A stretch of DNA of 64,000 bases from Epiperipatus broadwayi (GCA_028023455.1 JAQFVV010012400.1:17353490-17417489); one strand, 5' to 3'; positions 12,214 to 25,305 are shown, counted from the stretch's first letter. A program made the numbers and translations. Notes: a model not told the origin generated them from the sequence alone.

Positions 12214-13420
12214 GTAATATTTTGAGATCTTTAAATATGTGGTAATAAGTATTGCTTATCTAAAATCTCTAGAATAAGGAATAAAAATGAAATCCTTGCT
12301 AGGTTGATAAATTGTTGTCAAGTATACTTTTAAAAAATGTGTCTCATGACTAATAAATGAGACATGAGTTAACATCATTTACTTTTACCAAAGAATCAGT
12401 GACATATGAAAAACATTGAATTTGAATTTGACAACATAAAATGAATGCATAATATTTAAATTATTAGTTATGGATATGACCTACATGCTTTGAAAGTATG
12501 TTTGACAATTTATCTTCATAGCAATTATTTATTCACTATTTAATAGAAATTTTAAATAAACAATGTTTATATACACTAAGTATCACTATTATATATATTA
12601 TTAAGCCATGCCATTTAGTATATAAAAGTCCTTTTTTTAAAAAGAACTTCGTAAACTAGGTTACATGGCGCTAGATACATTTACAGAACTTGTTATATGT
12701 GTTTATATAAAAATGCCAGTATAGTGTTATATATATATGTTAATTCAAATATTTTTATAAGTAAAAAATAATTGTTTATGACTATTTAGTGGAAAATTCC
12801 ATGTATATATTTAATACTATTTTGATTAAAATTACCAAAAGCCTTCCCAAAATATTGGTCTGTTCAATTTCCCTGCTGTATTCCATGTGTTTGAGTAGAT
12901 TTTTATTTATTTATCAAAACACATGTTAGCAATCAAATAAAATAGTTTTATAGAAAAAAAAAATTAAACAGTATCAATTTTAATAAAACACAAATTCTGA
13001 TAAAAATTGACTAATATGATCAATCATTAAGAAAAGAAAATATAGAAATTTTAAAAAATTCCCATAATATAAATGTAAAGTCTGAATTAAATAAAATCAA
13101 TGTTAATTAAAAAAAACTATTGGAGGAAAAAATATTTAAAATTCTTCAACCAATGATTTTCAAGTTTGTAATGGAAGAATGCAAATTGTTTTAAAGAACA
13201 CTTATTATTTTTTTTTTTAAAAAAAAAAGCTTTGAAAATAATATGTTAATAATTATACCCAAACATTAATTATCTTTCAATTTTATTTTTTCATTGCTTA
13301 CATGTTTTTTGATGAAAAAGTTTTCAGTCAGACTCATGGGGCACAACCACGAAAAAAGCAAACTAATCTTTCTTTCAAACATCTGGTAAATCTAATCAAG
13401 ATAGTTTTTAAACCAACTGT
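12214..13420. other. AT-rich non-coding stretch, nothing recognised
   Basis: Only homopolymer runs and short frames are present. I could assign no transposon or RNA motif. Confidence 0.6.
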
Positions 13421-13540
13421 ATTTTTTTTTTTTTCGTATGTCATAGCATCGGCCGGGACGCGAACCCACAACCGTCTGCAACCAACTATTTGCTTGCATG
13501 GCGGCTGCGATACCTCTCAGCTAACGACGCAAGACAAAGT
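13421..13540 (-). mobile_element. tRNA-derived SINE, copy 1
   Basis: Read on the minus strand it has a tRNA-like head with an A-box-like TAGCTGAGAGGT and a B box GGGTTCGCGTCCC. A short constant tail, GGCCGATGCTATGACA, follows, and then the poly(A), seen as poly(T) from about 13421. The same head and tail recur at 15202, 37333 and 52258, so this is a dispersed SINE and not a tRNA gene. Transcription would be by RNA polymerase III. Confidence 0.8.
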
Positions 13541-13631
13541 GTATTTGTCATCAAATTATAACAAAAAATCAGAAATATATAATTCATAAAACAACAGCAA
13601 TATCTTAATAAACTAATAGAATATTTATATT

Positions 13632-13662
13632 CTGTTGTCAAGCCAATATTGCCTTGACAACA
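13632..13662. repeat. Perfect 11-bp hairpin, TTGTCAAG/CTTGACAA type
   Basis: CTGTTGTCAAG and CTTGACAACAG are exact reverse complements around a 9-base loop. The word TTGTCAAGGCAA also occurs in the fold-back family at 1.99 and 16.2 kb, so this is probably a remnant of that family. Confidence 0.5.
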
Positions 13663-13982
13663 GATTGTACATATTCTACTGGTTTGTATTGGCAGTTTAT
13701 ATACACACACACAAACTCAAAACACACATACCAGAGCAAAAAAGAGAAAATCAACACAAACTTAATTGTAGGGGATCAAATTAGGAAAAATTCATTGCAA
13801 ATTTTAAAAGATTGAATCTAGATTAGAATCTGTCAATTACAAAAAATAATTGTTGCAAAGTGTTTCAAACTATGGGATTAATTATTCCATAAAAATTTGA
13901 GATTAACTGATGATGATATTACGATTGTTGTTCTTCGTACTCATGCAATAGAGATGATGACTTTTTAATGAAAAGTAAATAA

Positions 13983-14108
13983 CAAGACATCCATCATATT
14001 CTTAAAACTCGCAAATTATTTCCATATAAATTTCAATTTCTATGGAAATTAAAAAAAGATCATCCTGCTAGTCAAACGAAATTTTGTGAATGTTTCAGAT
14101 ATATGCAA
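13983..14108 (+). pseudogene. Transposase helix-turn-helix remnant (mariner/DUF4817-like)
   Basis: The frame reads QDIHHILKTRKLFPYK, continues through FQFLWKLKKDHPASQ and ends in TKFCECFRYMQ. The order HHILK..LFPYK..LxxLKxxDxxxRxxFC is characteristic of the DNA-binding region just before the catalytic domain in SETMAR/mariner-like and related DDE transposases. The frame is short, no catalytic DDE residue follows, and upstream sequence is in other frames. It is therefore a dead fragment. The family placement is by pattern only. Confidence 0.4.
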
Positions 14109-15201
14109 TATATATAATGATACTGGACATTTATGCCACTTCATCATTTATATATGAAGTGCTATTCATGTTGACATTACTGATTGTTTAAAAATTAAGG
14201 CTGACATATTTACAAAGTTCTGTAAATAAAACATTTGTTTAGTGTAGGTTTTTTATTTTTAATTACACTAGGCTTATTGATTTTTATATATCATTAAGAA
14301 TTTATACCCCCCCCCCCGGACAATTAAAAAAAAAGATGCTTTTATGAATAGGATAAAAAAATACGTCTTTGATTCGTACCATTTTATTCAGATTCATTTG
14401 CATGACTCCCAGAAATATGATCCTTGATTCAGCAATAAGCATATATATATGCACACATACTCTTCTACATACAGAAAGAACGAAAATTAATATGTTTAAT
14501 ACTTGCAGCATTTTATTTATGAAAATTAAAACGTTTTACGTTCATTTTAATAATTTCTGTTTTTTTTTTTTTTTTTTGGACTTTATCACAACTGCACTAA
14601 ATGACAGCGGGACTGTGCGTCCTTGCAGCCAAATTTCAATATTACAATTAACTACACAGCTCATCATTGTTGATTTCATTTTGTTTTCTAACTTTTTGTT
14701 CTTTTTTTTTTCTATCTTCGTTTTTTCCCTTTCTCTAGTAGAGTTAATGGTTACACTTGATTACATCTCGCAGTTAGTAACGATGAGTAGAAAATATTTA
14801 ATTATCTTTGAAGACTGGGGCTTTTGCTTGAGATCTTTTATATTCTAACATTCAGCTTTTAAAAATAAAGTATAGAATATAATTTATATGGGGGGTACGT
14901 AGTTTTTATTGTAAATGTACAGCATTGACAATTTTTAATATTAATAGGGCTAAGGCAAAATGCTTCATTTATCTAGATTCCTACTATTGATTAATTAATT
15001 ATTAATTTTAATTTTTTTAGTCACTTTTTATTCGTTCTTATTTTTATATAACTATTTATCAAGGATGAAGACTCAAATTTAATTATTTATTTTCTGAAAG
15101 ATTAATAAACTATAAAAATGTAAAGAATTTTTATTGTCAATTCTTTAGACTGAACATATTAACTGAATTATTGAACACGCATATAATAAAAAAGTAGTTA
15201 A
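14109..15201. other. Non-coding stretch with C-run and T-run, nothing recognised
   Basis: It contains a C homopolymer at 14307-14317 and a T run near 14562-14577. The 159-codon open frame here is hydrophobic low-complexity sequence broken only by chance, and I find no domain in it. Confidence 0.55.
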
Positions 15202-15313
15202 TTTTTTTTTTTTTTTAAGTGTCATAGCATCGGCCGGGACGCGAACCCCGCAACCCGTGCAACTGCCTGCAAGTGCAAGACAGTCGCGCTGATCTCTTGA
15301 CCACCAATGCAAG
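15202..15313 (-). mobile_element. tRNA-derived SINE, copy 2
   Basis: The minus strand reads CTTGCATTGGTGGTCAAGAG, then a region like a tRNA D-arm and anticodon arm, B box GGGTTCGCGTCCC, tail GGCCGATGCTATGACACTT and poly(A) (poly(T) at 15202-15216). It is very close to the copy at 52258-52361, so it is the same subfamily. Confidence 0.85.
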
Positions 15314-16189
15314 TTTTTTTTGCTTAAAAATATGAACCTTTATTCACTATCCAAGATTAGTAATAAAATCTTCTTTACATATCTACACAATTTAGGTTTA
15401 CAAGAAGTGAAAGTACTCACTATAACACTTTTCACTTAATAGTTATATTATCAAGTTTATTAAAACTTTTGAAATTTATACAACTTTGTGATGTAAAATT
15501 ATTAAGTGAATTAATAATAGCAAAATTATTAACTAAATATGATGACAACTAATCATATTATCTGATAAAGATTAAATCCATTACAAACGAATGAGTTATT
15601 TTAACTGATGTAGCTTTTCATCCTAACGATATAAATATCTCATTAAAGTTTATAACAGAGCTCTTTATATTAAAATATCGGAATTGTATTGTGAGGCCAA
15701 TAAGCGATAGTAGATTACCAAGTTATTATTACTTGATTACAATATCTTATAGCATATAACCCAGATTTTAGTACAAAAATTGATCATATTATTACACTAT
15801 TCATATACTATAGTTATACAGCCTATGGTAAAATAAAATGATTTTAGTGCAGACAAAAATTTAATGGTGGCTGCGTATTTTCATCCTATTTATTCAACTT
15901 ATGCTTATATAGTAATAAAAGCCAGATTAAACTAAAACAAACATGGATCTTAAAACTTGACAAAGTAAATATCAATAAACTCAAAAATGTTATTGATACC
16001 ATATTTTTATTAAAAAAATAGAGAAGAAAGTTTAGGAACAAAGTGAAAAGACATAATTATAATTATGTATGAAAAATAGAGAATGTATCAATGGCTATTG
16101 TTGACTTTAAAATTGATGAGGCTATACCTGTTCTATTAGGCAAACACACACATATAATAATATTACTAGCCACTATATATATATAATAA
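15314..16189. other. AT-rich non-coding stretch, nothing recognised
   Basis: No coding motif, tRNA-like box or clear inverted repeat was identified. Confidence 0.55.
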
Positions 16190-16340
16190 GTGTAATAATG
16201 CTCTAAGTTCAATGGGTTTATAAGTAATCATTAAAATCGGTCATTGCTTAGACAATCCCAATGTTGCCTTGACAACAATTTGAGATTGTTGATTGCTATT
16301 GATATTGTCTAAGTGTTGACTGATTTTAATGACTATATAT
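16190..16340. repeat. Fold-back (MITE-like) repeat
   Basis: The left arm (TAATCATTAAAATCGGTCA, then TTAGACAATCCCA) and the right arm (ATATTGTCTAAGTGTTGACTG, then ATTTTAATGACTAT) are imperfect reverse complements. The centre contains TTGCCTTGACAACAA. Related copies lie at 1.9-2.0 and 2.25-2.37 kb. It is non-coding, and the mobilising enzyme is unknown. Confidence 0.65.
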
Positions 16341-17189
16341 ATAATATTATTATTAACTACTAGACAATCCATGGGTTTACATTAAATAAATACAGAAGTA
16401 TAGTGTAATAAAAATATTTATAATTATATGCTTGATCTGAACAATGGTGTTTTTTAAAACAATTGGAGAATTAGATAATGTTGTTTATTAAATAACAGAA
16501 TTAATAATGTTTTAAAATATCCTACCCAGTGGTTGGATTCAAAAAACAAACTTATTAATCCAGAGGTCAATCAAAAATGATAATGGAAGGCAGGTTGGTC
16601 ACCAATAATTATGAATATAGAAGCAATTACATCTTGAATATGATTTTAATAACAGCGAATCCCTTGAAGTTTATTAGGTGAAAAAAAAAATCAATGAAGA
16701 TGTATGCTAACCCTCCTAGAGATACTACCCTCCATAGATACAAAAATGGCTTAGAACATGCTACAAATCATTCAGATTTTATTATTTTCATAACGCATTG
16801 GGATAATCATATTTTAAAGATTATATTAGAGATAGTTATATATGAGGAATATAACGGTTCGTTTTGATAATAGTTCTCAGCATTGATAATTCATTAAGGT
16901 AGTATTTAACATTTCCTATGTTTTCTCTGAATATTTACTATTAGAAGTGATTTTAATTCATTATATATGTGTAATTATACTAAGTGCATTCTAATATTTG
17001 ACTTTTTGCAAGTTCTATAACTAATCAATTTTTTAAATTAAATATATTTATTTACATCAGATTGAATATACTTTCCTAGGGCAAGAGCTATTTGTAACTT
17101 TCTCCAAATGTCACAATCATCATCTATATATTATAATGTAATAATAATAATTATAAATAATGATAGTACACATCAGTTAATAAAAATAT
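16341..17189. other. AT-rich non-coding stretch, nothing recognised
   Basis: No recognisable feature apart from short AT-rich repeats. Confidence 0.5.
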
Positions 17190-17850
17190 AACTTTTTAAA
17201 GTGGACTTTTTTTTCTACATATTTTTTAAAAACTTAGTAAGCGTCTTCATCTCTGTCTTTTTCTTTAAAGATAATATTGTTAATAATTCCTCTTTTACAT
17301 TAATATCCTTAAAAACCAGAGGAATATTAAATATGTTAGGAGATTCATCAAACTACAAGAAAAAAAATGCAGTTAGTCATAGAGCTGTTCAATCAAATCA
17401 GAATTTATAATTTCTGAATGGCATCTGACATATCTATAGGAAGGTCATATGTTTTTAATTGTAAAAATATTTCTCACTTTCGTTCATAAATAAACCAAAT
17501 AATGTATCACTGGCTTCTAGAAATGCTTCTTTTATCTTTTCTCATGGGCGAAAGATTTATGTTTTGTTAACATTTTACATATGAAATGACAGAACTGTTG
17601 CAGCATTAGATTTAATAATGGATTTAATAAAATAGGTTTTTTGGCTTGTTAATTGGGGCTTAAATTCTTTTAACACTTGTTTTGCCTTTTAATGCATGCA
17701 TGGCTTTAAAATGTCTTTTGATATCTTCTTTTTTTGGAAGTAACACACTTGCATGACATATATAATTCACCACTGTAAGAAAAAACTGTTCTTTCTATTT
17801 GGTGTTAAAATTGTACATTTTTCTTTGTACTTGGTTCAGAATTACAACCT
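17190..17850 (-). pseudogene. hAT transposase remnant (ZBED5/GTF2IRD2-like)
   Basis: On the minus strand, broken frames in order resemble the N-terminal half of this hAT lineage. First comes a BED-finger-like end (LLPKKEDIKRHFKAMHA). It is followed by a segment with QMPFRN, then FDES, and then VKEELLTILSLKKKTEMK. The last two match the LDEST..EELLxLxPLxxxT arrangement around the first catalytic Asp of the RNase-H-like fold. Many stops and frame changes show that it is dead. A related C-terminal fragment lies at 25.3-25.9 kb on the other strand. I am moderately sure of the family and unsure of the ends. Confidence 0.5.
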
Positions 17851-19885
17851 CTTTTAAAATATGGTATAATACAATTTTTTATGATTAAACTACTCAAAAC
17901 TATGTACCTAACACAGCAAAAAGCACAGTGCAAATATCTATACATTATTCAATGTTACCATTGCACAGTGAACATATTTGAACTGATGAAATTATAATTA
18001 AGGTATACATCATTATGTATTTCAAATGAAGGCACATGTGACATCTGACACATGCACTGGCTTGCTTGAATAACTGCATACAGCTGTCTTGATTATGAAG
18101 AGGCTATTCTCAGCTGTAATAGCTGTATATGGGCAAACAATGCTAAATATATATATTTAAATATATAGCTATCTAATCTAACATAATGCAATATTTTAGT
18201 TATCATTATTTTTTCTTAATTCAGGTAGCCACTTCAAAATCTCTTGATGGCCCACTGGTATAGTAAGATCAATATGTTGCCATTCATGACTTATAGTAGC
18301 AAAGCTGTGATCTTTTAATACTGAGAACATAAACTCATAGACAGTATTGCATCTTTGAATCAATGTTTACTAATATAGTACCTGGAAATTGAAAATGTCA
18401 TCATAGATTAATACTAAATGTAGTGGCTTTGAAAAACCTGAGGTGAAGCAGAATTAAGATATGGTGTTTTCTATGACTTTGTAAAAGTATGAAAATTAAA
18501 CCATGTTTTAAAAATATCAATATTTTTTCTTGTTTTAATAAATATCAAAACAAGAAAAAGTATTGACCTTTTAAAACATGATGATAGCAAAAATATTTGA
18601 CAATAATATGAACAGAAAATCAAACAAAATGCAAAGAGATGAACACCGGAACAACTGAAAATCAAATGTTTATTTGAAGTACAAAATATCAGGTTAAAAT
18701 ACTTCAATCATATTGTGATTCAATGCAATTTCTTAAAAAGTTCAGAAAGATTTGTGGTGAAAAGGAGAACTATTAAGAATGAGATGAATATATCCTTTTC
18801 ATAGCAGTAATTTTCCATTGGGGGGGGGGCATGAAAGGGTAAACATGCAACAGATAATTCTGATTAAATTTCATTTATATGAATCATTAGAAAAGGGCAC
18901 TTCTTATTAAATCACTTTAATAATAATAATATTAATAATAATGTTGGTAATGAAAATAATAATTATATATATTGCAGTAAGTAATTATTGAACTGAACAA
19001 ACTCATGTAAACCATTAGGCTTTAATTAAAAAGTGCATTCTTCATTTAAAATACATCATAACACAAATGCCTTCCATGTTCAGGTTGCAGTGATGTAGTT
19101 CAAGGCCCATGCTCAAGTAAGTCATTTCAGGTGACAAAACTTCTTATAAGCTCTCAGGCATAAATCATTTAATTATCTTATAAACAATTTTCCACTATAA
19201 AATTTCAGATCATCTGATCTCATTATATACAAATTTCAGATGTAAGCATACTCTCATTAAATGAATTAAATAAAGGCCTGGGACACATGTATTTCACCTC
19301 ATGAAGATAATGTCATGGTTTATTATTATTATATTATCTAAAAATCAGAAATATTTTGATTTTTGGGCATTTTTGCAACATTCTTGAATGACTTATGCTA
19401 TTCAGAAGATGGTTGTTGTGATCCTGTTGATACAATGGCATTTGCTAACATTAACAACAAGCAAATATATATGAACAAATCCAAAATATGCACTCATATC
19501 TTTTATACATGAAAATTATCATTTTAATATAGATATGTGTAATAATTAATCATTACATAGATATCAAATGTATATGGTTGATTGTAAGTATATTCTGTTT
19601 AAATTATAAAATCAAACAAAAAACAATTACATAAATAAAAAATCAGATTATTTTTCTAATGTAAAATTAAGATGTTTCAAGTCTTTATTTAGTCTACTTG
19701 ATGAGTATAGATTCATATCTGAAATGCATATATAGTGAGAAAGGAGAGACTGACATTTTTACTATAGGAGATAGTAGATAATATATGTTTTAATGAGGAA
19801 TGCACTTTCAAATCTGAAATTTGATTGGTTATACATATTTCTTGAGAACAATGGTTATTTACTACATAAGTATATATATATATAT
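17851..19885. other. AT-rich non-coding stretch, nothing recognised
   Basis: It holds a G homopolymer at 18820-18829 and a short TAATAA-rich run near 18920. The 78-codon minus-strand frame at 18471-18707 shows no domain. Confidence 0.5.
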
Positions 19886-22800
19886 ATCATCAAACATTAT
19901 CAATCCACTGCAGTATGAAAGTCTCTCCAATCCATCTTCTCTAATCTTTAGCTTCTCTTTTCCATATCACCCCTGCATACTTTCCCATCTCAGCCAGCCA
20001 TCCATCTCACATGTGGGCTCTCTGGGTCTTTTACAATCTCTTGGAATCCAGTTTAAGACTTCAATTGTCCATCTATTATTTTCTCTTCTAGCAATATGTC
20101 CAGCCCAACTCCAATCTTTTAATTTTTCAATAAGGTCAATTTTCAATCTCCTTGTGTTACTCCCAGAATGCATCTCTCCATACTTCTTTGAGTGGTTTGA
20201 AGTCTCTGTATTGCTCTTTGATTAAGTGCCCAAGTCTCAGATCCATAATTAAGAACTGGCAAAACACATTTGTTAAAACAACCTTCCTTTTCAAACCCAT
20301 AGGCATATTTCCTTTTAGTATAAAGTTATCTTTACCAAAAGCACTCCAACCAAATTTAATTCTACAACTAATTTCATCCATTATGTTTTCATCTGTATTA
20401 ATAATCTGACCAAGGTATTTGTAACTGTTAACTTCTTCTAATTCATCATAATAAATCTTTATTTTTATAGATTGAGCAAATCGATTAAACATTACTTTAG
20501 TCTTTTTAACATTTACCTTTAGTCCTAATTTCCTATTTTCATCTGATAACCCACATTTCCTGCAGCTCTGAAGCATTATTTGCAAAAACAACTATATCAT
20601 CTGCAAAATCTAAATGACTTAAATAATCTCTACTTTCACTCCTTTAGTTTCCCATTTTAATCCACAAAATACTTCTTGCAGCACTGCTGTAAAAAGTTTT
20701 GGAGATATGGAGTCACCTTGTCTTACACCCTTTTCAATGTTGACTTTCTCAGTATCATTATGTTATCTAATTGTTGCTGTTGCATTTTTATAAATATTCT
20801 TTAAAATATGACAATATCCTGGATCTATACCTTGATGATCCAATGCTTTAATCACTGAAGAAATGTTTATAGAATCAAATGCTTTTTCATAATCTACAAA
20901 TCCAAAACATAATGGCAACTCATATTTATTTGTTCTTTCTATAACTTCTCTCAATACCTGAATATGATCTATTGTACTAAAACCACTTTTAAATCCAGCT
21001 TGTTCTCTTGGTTGGTGGAAATCCAATGTTCTCTGTAGACGAGTTGTAATTATCTTGGTAAAAATTTTGTATAAAACTGATAAAAGGCTGATAGGTCTGT
21101 AATTTCTAATATCTTCTTTATCACCTTTTTTAAATATTAATATTATTACTGCATTCTTCCAATCATCTGGTACATCTTTATCATTTAGACATTTGGTATA
21201 CAATTTTTTCTATTTCTTCACCTGCTTCTTTTAATGTATCAATTATAATTCCATCATTACCTGGAGCTTTTCCTTTCTTCATACATTTAATTGCATATCT
21301 CATTTCTTCATTTAAAATTCTGGGCAATTCAGAAGATGTAATAGATATAGGAGGTACTTGTTCTTTATTACTATATAATTCTTGATAAAAGTCTTCTACC
21401 CATTTCATGATGTCATCTCTCTTTTTAGTAATAATTCCATCTTTTTTTCTTATTGCAGATATAAATTTCCTATCAATACCAAAATGTTGTTTTACATTCT
21501 TGAAACTTTTATTTTCTTCTACAGCTTTCCTTGCTAGTTCACAGTTATACTTTCTTATATCATTTTCAACTCTTTTCCACACCATTTTACAAAATTCGAG
21601 ATATTCAATCCTTTTTTAATGCATCATTTTTGTATATCTTCATATTCCTTCTTTTCTTCTTAAATTCTCTAGACTCAGTAAAAATTTTATTGGTCAATTG
21701 CTGCTTTTTTTCTACCAGCTATCTTTGTTGCAGTTTTTAAAAGTGTATCAGTTATTTTCATATTAATTTCATTCAAATCTGAATCATGTTCAAAATCTAC
21801 TAATACTTGAAACCGATTTGTAAGTTCTAATTTAAATTCATTAGAATGTTTTTGAAGATTAGGAATATCAACTGTAAATATTGTTTTTTTTTTTTAATAA
21901 TTTTTGTCTCTCTAGTTTTGCATTAATCAATGAACACTTCCTGTGTTAAATTTATTAAGAACCTTACAATCTTGAAATATGTATTTTCTGTTAATCAAAA
22001 TATAGTCCAATTCTGCTGTACCTTTCTTTGGATGCTTCCATTTCCTTTTAACATTTTTCTCAAAAAAAAAAATTCATAATGTAAAATTTTTCTTTTTCTG
22101 CAAAATCCACAAGTCTATGTCCTCTCTCATTTCTATTACCACAACCAAAATTACCTACAGCACTTTCATCTTTCATTTGTTTACCAATTCTAGCATTAAA
22201 GTCCCCCATAATAATTTTAAAATGTTGTTTACTCTGATCAAAAGCCTTTTGTACATCCATATAAAAATTTTCTACTACTTCATCACTATGAGAACTTGTT
22301 GGGGCATAAACTTGAATTATCTGCATTTGGTATCTGCTATTAAGTTGTATAACTAATCTTGCCACTCTGTCCGATACACCATCAATCTCCACAATGTTGT
22401 TTTTTCACTTTTTATTTGTAATGAATCCTACTCCACTTGTATTTTCAATATTTTTGCCTTTATAATAGAGTACATGTACATTTCTTAAATTAATTGTTTC
22501 TTCACCTTTTCTTCTAACTTCACAAAGTCCAATAATGTCCCATTTAACATAAGACCATTCTTTTAATTCTTGCAATCTTCCTTCACTTGAAAGTGATCTG
22601 CAGTTGTAAATACCTGATAAAAAGTCATCATCAGATGGCAGCCTTGGTCCACAATCAGGAGATTCTTAGCACCCTCTGCCTTCAGCCACCAACCGCTGCC
22701 TTGGTTTGTGACTTTACAGCCTCCTGGGAATAAGGGCTATGATTTATTTTTGTCTGTCATAATTGTATAAATGTATTGGAAAAATATTTATCATTTACAC

Positions 22801-22982
22801 AAACATTCATTCTGCCTTATCAGGCAACTGAGAAGAAAGGCCATGGTGTTTCTTGATCTTAAACTCAGAAGTAAAAAGCAAATAAACTCACCACACTGGT
22901 TAATATGTGTTGATGAGTAGCCCATTCATGTTCATATACTATATAAATAATCACATAGTAATAACAGCTGCAATGACAAGAA
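19886..22982 (-). mobile_element. RTE-clade LINE, near full length, decayed
   Basis: It is collinear along its whole length with the plus-strand element at 39680-42880. Its 5' end (minus strand, ending near 22982) starts TTCTTGTCATTGCAGCTG, exactly as in the other copy. Its 3' end stops at a short TGATGATA tail right after the coding frame. Lack of a 3' UTR and a short tandem-repeat tail instead of poly(A) are typical of RTE elements. The ends run into AT repeats, so I could not fix a target duplication. Confidence 0.85.
19899..22760 (-). pseudogene. RTE endonuclease-reverse transcriptase, inactivated
   Basis: The likely start ATG is at 22760, beginning MTDKNKS, and the Trp codon that follows in the sister copy is a TAG stop here. 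The apurinic-type endonuclease is visible at 22060-22392 (RVARLVIQLNSRY, VYAPTSSHSDE, MGDFNARIG). The reverse transcriptase follows in pieces at 21181-21585 (KAPGNDGI) and 20763-21203 (RNYRPISLLS, YEKAFDSI). Further pieces lie near 20730 (VRQGDSISP), 20610 (FADD) and 20157-20591. Several frameshifts and a short deletion near 21930 break it. Where its sister has VYARTSS, this copy keeps VYAPTSS, the form expected for the family. Confidence 0.85.
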
Positions 22983-23084
22983 TGTATGGAGTGGACATTA
23001 GGAATTTGCCCTGCTTGGTTCCTTTAAGGCCTCTAAGAGGAATCAAAGTGTCTTCTTTCTGTTAATAGCAAACTCCTTTCTGCA

Positions 23085-23087
<3 letters not shown>

Positions 23088-23133
<46 letters not shown>
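23088..23133. repeat. (TA)n microsatellite
   Basis: About 23 uninterrupted TA dinucleotides lie directly before a fold-back repeat. Confidence 0.95.
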
Positions 23134-23134
<1 letters not shown>

Positions 23135-23137
<3 letters not shown>

Positions 23138-23690
23138 TTATATCTATGTAAACAAAGATAACTGGCAGCTTTTGATTTTGCTAAGAAACCATCAATTATT
23201 AGTAATTGACAATCCCTGACATTAAATAAGTTTTTTCATTAACCTGTAATAGCTCTTTTGTTAGAGTTTTTTTTTAAAAGTAAAAGGAGGACCTCTTTTA
23301 CTTCAAATTTAAGTTGTTATATGGGTTTAAACTCAAAAAGCTATTTTATAGGTATGAGAATGTGAAAGAATAACATCATTCTTAACATTCTATTCTTTAT
23401 TATAATAACAATCCATGGAAATATTTAATTCAACATAAACAATTCTCTAGAGAAGATAAAAATATTATTTACAAATTGTCAAGAAAGATGTTATTCCTTC
23501 ACATTCTCACACCTATAAAAATAGCTTTTTGAGTTTAAATCCATATAGAAACATATTTAGAGAAAAAAAGAACCCCATTTTACTTCAACAAAAAACTCTA
23601 ATAAAAGAATTATTATAGATTAATGAGGAAACTGTTTAAATGAAATTATAATCTCATTTTTATTTTTTATTATAATAACAATTCATGAAT
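23135..23690. repeat. Fold-back repeat, same family as 51225-52560
   Basis: A reverse-oriented unit (23135-23383) is followed by a forward-oriented unit (23385-23690), and the two are imperfect reverse complements. Shared words are TTACTTCAACAAAAAACTC, CACATTCTCACACCTATAAA and TTATTATAATAACAATCCATG. No coding frame or tRNA-like box is present. The family recurs, tandem and inverted, at 51.2-52.6 kb. Confidence 0.7.
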
Positions 23691-24889
23691 ATATAAGATG
23701 GCAAGTTTTAGATCTTTTTTGTTTTGTAATGCAAAATTATATCATTACCAATGTGATAAACTAAAATATTGAGCTATTTGTTAAGGAATTGCTTGAAGTT
23801 GGTTATAAGATCGAACAGATTAATAATACTTTTTGCCAATTTGAGAAGAGTTATAATGATTTAAAGGAATTGAAGATTGCTAATAAAAAATGAATATCTA
23901 TTCTATATATTTTAAATCAAGTGAACAATTTTAAGGATATATAAAGATGTGTTTAATGTTTCATTTTGTGTTACAAATAATGTTAATAAGTTAGTAAATA
24001 ATTGTAAAAGTGTCATACCTGTCAAGCAAAAAAATAAATGTTGTGTATCAAATATTTTGTGGATGTATGTTATCATATAGAGGTAAGTCGAGATGCAGTA
24101 TTGAGAAATAATTAAAGGCGAATAAACTGTTACACAAGCAAATGAAAAGTAAAAATAATAATGATTTTATGATTGCTTCAAATTTAAGTTTGATCTTGAA
24201 AGTGTTAAGATTCTTAATGAAGAAAGAAACCATAATAAAAAAAAATATGGAATCAATTTTAATAAATAGAAATAAAATGAATATAATTAATAGCAGCTAA
24301 AGTTAAAATTCAGGATTCATGGGATTTGAGTAGATGACATTTGCTTCTGTTATGTTTTTTGACTTTAACAAGAGCTGAGGAGGGTTAAGGAATTAACTGA
24401 CAGTACTTCTGTGGATTGAAAGACTGCATATAATAATTAATTACCATTATATTTATTATTTTGTTATTATAATAGTTTTTGATTAACAGACATTTTATTT
24501 GTATATAAATATTAAAATATAATATAAATTTTTTCATATGATAATCTAGATAAAATTTGAAATATGATGTAATCAGATAACAACAAATTAAAATTAGTAA
24601 TACAAGCTGAAACTAATTATTGCCTGTTTATAGTATAGCTGAGACTTTATTATATCATGAAAAAATTTCATTACATCTATAAATCCACAGAAATCTTTAA
24701 ATTAATATATATAACTCTCTGAGAGAGATTCTTTGTCTCTTGTAACAATTCAGATAAATTTTCATTTATAAATTAGTTATATCTGATTCACTACTCTTAT
24801 TATTGTTTACTAAATCATATGGATTCAACTTACATTGCCACAGTTGAAATTTTATTTAGAATACTATGAAATTATTCTACATTTCACAG
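23691..24889. other. AT-rich non-coding stretch, nothing recognised
   Basis: Short frames only. None shows a domain or a recognisable repeat. Confidence 0.5.
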
Positions 24890-25300
24890 TCATCATAATC
24901 ATCATCAACCATTATCAGTCCACTGCAGGATGAAGGTCTCTCCAAGTTCAATCCATCTTCTCCAATCTTTAGCTTCTCTTTTCCACATCATCCCTGCACA
25001 CTTTCTTATTTCATCCATCCATCTCACATGTGGTTTCTTTCTGGATCTTTTACAATCTCTTGAAACCCAGTTTAAGATTTCAATTGTCCATCTATTATCA
25101 TCTTTTCTAGCAATATGTCTAGCCCAACTCCACTTCAGTCTTTTAATTTTTTCAATGAGGTTAGTAACACCTATTTGTTCTCTTACCTATATATTGTATT
25201 TTCGATCTCTTCTTGTTATTCCCAACATGCATCTCTCCATAATTCTTTGAGTGGTCTGAAGTCTCTGTATTGCTCTTCTATTAAGTGTCCAAGTCTCAGA
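24890..25300 (-). pseudogene. RTE 3'-end fragment (5'-truncated)
   Basis: The minus strand encodes the last about 130 residues of the RTE protein. Recognisable pieces are LNRRAIQRLQTTQRIMERC, WSWARHIAR, KPHVRWMDEIRKCAG and FILQWTDNG, followed by an ATGATGATTATGATGA-like tail. It stops abruptly at about 25300, which fits the 5' truncation common in LINE insertions, and abuts hAT sequence on the right. Confidence 0.8.
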
Positions 25301-25305
25301 TACTA

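Noticed and set aside
13426-13540. Possible genuine tRNA gene (good B box)
   Set aside because: The cloverleaf is incomplete and the same head with a fixed tail and poly(A) occurs at several places, so it is a SINE.
14369-14848. 159-codon open frame on the plus strand
   Set aside because: It has phenylalanine- and serine-rich low-complexity composition around homopolymer T runs and no domain. It is a chance frame in AT-rich DNA.
22628-22645. TCATCATCAG near the RTE start, CTGATGATGA on the minus strand
   Set aside because: It is part of the RTE coding sequence (the sister copy reads TTTGATGATGAC), with no GAAA or stems around it.
23088-23133. CRISPR-like or other regular array
   Set aside because: It is a plain TA dinucleotide run. 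No repeat-spacer structure exists anywhere in the window.
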